A stretch of DNA of 64,000 nt, taken from NCBI GenBank assembly GCA_050633625.1, contig JBOEGW010000004.1, positions 442,436 to 506,435 on the forward strand. The letters are read 5' to 3'. Position numbers and translations under genes: made by a program. The notes below the pieces were generated by a model. The model was given only the letters and a program-made list of their open reading frames with translations. It was not told the origin of the DNA and made no database searches. Of the stretch, positions 62,156 to 64,000 are shown one piece after another; the stretch's first letter is position 1, and each line of letters begins with the position of its first letter. Source of the DNA: JBOEGW01 sp050633625 (GTDB lineage Bacteria; Pseudomonadota; Alphaproteobacteria; Rhodobacterales; Rhodobacteraceae).

Positions 62156-62956
62156 TTGAATGAAACGAGACCTTTCCTAAAATGGGCCGGTGGCAAGAGA
62201 TGGTTGCTGCAGAAGCACCCCGAAATTTTTGAGATTGAATTTGAACGCTATATCGAACCCTTTCTTGGTGGCGGGTCGGTTTTCTTTGCTCTACTTCCGC
62301 AGAATGCTTGCCTCTCCGATGTTAACGTCGAGCTAGTTACAACCTATACTGCAATTCGCGATGACTGGCAGGGTGTTGAAAGTATCTTGCGAGTTCATCA
62401 AGCGAGGCATTCCAAAGAACACTACTATGAGGTTCGGCGTGCGATCCCTTCAGAGAAAGTAAAGCAGGCGGCCAGGTTTATCTACCTTAACCGAACTTGC
62501 TGGAACGGTTTGTATCGCGTGAACCTCAAAGGTGAGTTCAATGTTCCTATTGGAACAAAGACCAACGTTATTTGGGAAGGTGAACTTGAGAAGGTTTCGA
62601 AAGCTCTTAGTGGGGTTGATATCAAAGCGTGTGACTTTGAAGAGCGCATAGATAACGCGGGAAGCGGCGATCTGGTGTTCGTCGATCCGCCGTACACCGT
62701 TCATCACAACATGAATGGGTTTTTGAAATACAATCAAAACCTGTTTTCGTGGCAAGATCAGATCCGGTTAAGGGATGCCGTGGCGCGTGCTCATACGCGC
62801 GGCGCAAAGATCATTGTCACAAATGCGGCTCACTCATCAGTTGTGGAACTGTATAAAGGGGTTGGCGTCATCTCCGAAACAGAACGGCTGAGCGTTATTT
62901 CTGGGAAAAATGCTGGTCGAGGCCGTCAAGCAGAGATTTTGATAAGATGCTGTTAG
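62156..62956 (+). CDS. Dam-type DNA adenine-N6 methyltransferase (D12 class)
   Basis: The enzyme transfers methyl from SAM to adenine N6. Motif I, PFLKWAGGK at residues 6-14, the stretch LNRTCWNGLYR at 111-121 and the catalytic DPPY at 177-180 are intact. Its 266 residues are usual for Dam/D12 class enzymes. The start is TTG, the only possible codon because a stop lies one codon further upstream; the ribosome site is weak. GC content is clearly lower than in the neighbouring housekeeping genes. The next gene begins ten bases before its end, which ties it to the membrane and DGQHR-like proteins rather than to an ordinary restriction enzyme. Confidence 0.93.
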   Translation: MNETRPFLKWAGGKRWLLQKHPEIFEIEFERYIEPFLGGGSVFFALLPQNACLSDVNVELVTTYTAIRDDWQGVESILRVHQARHSKEHYYEVRRAIPSEKVKQAARFIYLNRTCWNGLYRVNLKGEFNVPIGTKTNVIWEGELEKVSKALSGVDIKACDFEERIDNAGSGDLVFVDPPYTVHHNMNGFLKYNQNLFSWQDQIRLRDAVARAHTRGAKIIVTNAAHSSVVELYKGVGVISETERLSVISGKNAGRGRQAEILIRCC

Positions 62957-63585
62957 TTCAGATTGTTCTCGTGATTGTAATTCTCCTCCCGTTGGCGAGG
63001 GTCTATGCAAATCACTCATGGAGAAACCACAAATCTGCAATGTTCAAGGCGCTTTTTTTGTGGGTCTTCTCTTCTTTGCCCATCATTCTCACTGTTCTAT
63101 ACAGCAGCCCCGGAGACACCGAGGCAGAAATATTCGGGCAGCTTCTTTCTGATATTGGAAGGTTGTTTACGCTAGATGAAATGTTCGTCTATGCAGCATC
63201 GTTTCTTTCTCCAGTGATTTACATAGCCGTAGATCTGATTTTAAAAATCCGGGGCGAGCAACTGGAAGCGAACTACACCGATATCAAGCGTCACCTAAGG
63301 GGCATGGAATGGATCGTTATCGGCTCACTTTTGCTTTTGTTCGTGACAGCTACAACATTTTCGTCATCCAAAGTTGAAGGTGCCGAATTTGAGGGCTCGT
63401 ATCTTTACCTCGCGTTGGGAGGAAAGGCTGTATTTCTGTACGGGCTGTCTTTGCTGATGTGGTATACAACGATCCTTCAGGACACTGTCACTCCCACTGA
63501 CATTGGACAACGCCGGAGTTCAGAAAGTGCCTCTTTTGCAGATCAGTTCAAAGCAAGGCTCGCGGCGAAGGAGCAGGCGAAATGA
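62947..63585 (+). CDS. Five-helix membrane protein in the Dam/DGQHR operon, unknown function
   Basis: No family is recognised. The 212 residues contain five hydrophobic helices at about 1-20, 33-52, 77-98, 121-139 and 150-172, a cytoplasmic-looking loop IRGEQLEANYTDIKRHLRGM, and a charged C-terminal tail (RRSSESASFADQFKARLAAK). It overlaps the methylase gene by ten bases and the DGQHR-like gene by four, so the three proteins are produced together. Membrane effectors in phage-defence cassettes have similar sizes; that link is inference from context. Confidence 0.75.
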   Translation: MLLVQIVLVIVILLPLARVYANHSWRNHKSAMFKALFLWVFSSLPIILTVLYSSPGDTEAEIFGQLLSDIGRLFTLDEMFVYAASFLSPVIYIAVDLILKIRGEQLEANYTDIKRHLRGMEWIVIGSLLLLFVTATTFSSSKVEGAEFEGSYLYLALGGKAVFLYGLSLLMWYTTILQDTVTPTDIGQRRSSESASFADQFKARLAAKEQAK

Positions 63586-64000
63586 TTGAGGAACTTGTAG
63601 ACGGTAGGAAAGGTTTCCGCTTTCGCGCTATCGAAGTTAACCAAAAGATAGGCAACTTTTATATTGCTGCGATACCGGCAAAGGAACTGGTGGAAATTAC
63701 CTACTCTGATGTTCGTCGCATGGCATCAGAACAACGCGATGTCGAACGGTACCTTGGCATACAGCGGCCAGTCAGCACACGTCGGATCAACCAGATCAGA
63801 GACTACTTAACTTCACCGGATGCGTCGTTCCCAACGGCAGTCGTGCTCGCAGTTGACGAGAAATGCGCTGAATTCGATCCAGAGACAGGTCAGCTATCAG
63901 TGTTTGAGTATCCTGGCGAGGACGGCTTTGAGGAAGAAATTCCATATTCAAAGATCGCAAAGGTCTTGGATGGGCAGCATGAGTTATGCCCAAAAGTTGG
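63582..64000 (+). CDS. DGQHR/DndB-like domain protein, 3' end cut by window
   Basis: The visible 139 codons show the family layout: YIAAIPAKELVEI near residue 27, a region RPVSTRRINQIRDYLTSPD at 62-80, a strand SFPTAVVLAV and the signature near residue 130, which here reads DGQHE instead of DGQHR. DGQHR proteins include DndB, regulator of DNA phosphorothioation, and several defence-island proteins of unknown role. The ATG overlaps the TGA of the membrane protein gene. The remaining two thirds of the protein and any following genes lie outside the window. Confidence 0.75.
   Translation, partial: MIEELVDGRKGFRFRAIEVNQKIGNFYIAAIPAKELVEITYSDVRRMASEQRDVERYLGIQRPVSTRRINQIRDYLTSPDASFPTAVVLAVDEKCAEFDPETGQLSVFEYPGEDGFEEEIPYSKIAKVLDGQHELCPKV

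Overview
The window is chromosomal DNA of an alphaproteobacterium, almost certainly of the Rhodobacterales (Roseobacter group, Rhodobacteraceae). The basis is gene content and order: hisD-UPF0262-LMW phosphatase, infA-maf-RNase E/G-yacG-tRNA-Phe, murA-DUF2948, Hsp20-DUF1150, a single-chain ATP sulfurylase/APS kinase, a LuxR/LuxI pair, a TRAP transporter, UbiK, and very Rhodobacterales-like proteins. Codon use is GC-rich, so most long reading frames opposite real genes are shadows. No rRNA, phage or insertion sequence was seen; three tRNAs are present (Gln-TTG, Thr-GGT, Phe-GAA).

Layout. 1-7.3 kb: YcgN, RibF, MaoC, a HAD phosphatase, Mn pyrophosphatase, a DUF2161 nuclease-fold protein and a small XRE/membrane-protein operon with a palindromic operator. 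7.5-17 kb: SnoaL-like protein, DUF2322, sulfate activation, an exonuclease, TrxB/Lrp, a 36-residue small protein, CAP protein, UbiK and the lgt-methyltransferase-pgeF operon. 17-19.3 kb is a decayed stretch with a truncated VOC-like gene, a MarC gene and a duplicated scrap of pgeF. 19.3-30 kb: groESL under a CIRCE element, envelope proteins, purEK, Hsp20-DUF1150, a glycosylase-SseB operon and NhaA. 30-34.6 kb: capsule-export type ATPase and KpsE, an MscS channel, tRNA-Gln. 35-40.5 kb: a TRAP transporter, a shikimate/quinate dehydrogenase homologue, and a divergent TetR-esterase pair that look like one catabolic locus. 40.5-52 kb: Rrf2/NsrR-like regulator, RND efflux pump with its GbsR/MarR regulator, IlvD, an ABC exporter, an acyl-CoA synthetase. 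52-61.9 kb: quorum sensing, then the conserved murA/hisD/infA/yacG housekeeping run ending at tRNA-Phe.

Beyond tRNA-Phe (about 61.95 kb) the sequence changes character: lower GC, a perfect tandem 11-bp repeat next to the tRNA, and three overlapping genes (Dam-type adenine methylase, a five-helix membrane protein, and a DGQHR/DndB-like protein cut by the window end). This looks like the left edge of a tRNA-integrated island carrying a DNA-modification or defence cassette, and is the best candidate for an undescribed system here.

A second theme is a dispersed intergenic repeat, found nine times, made of one or two GC-rich hairpins followed by an element like CCCCCGAGGTATTTTGAAA. The stems differ in sequence between copies but keep pairing, and the copies come with three different tails. 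Two copies have expanded into local tandem arrays (22-bp and 41-bp units).
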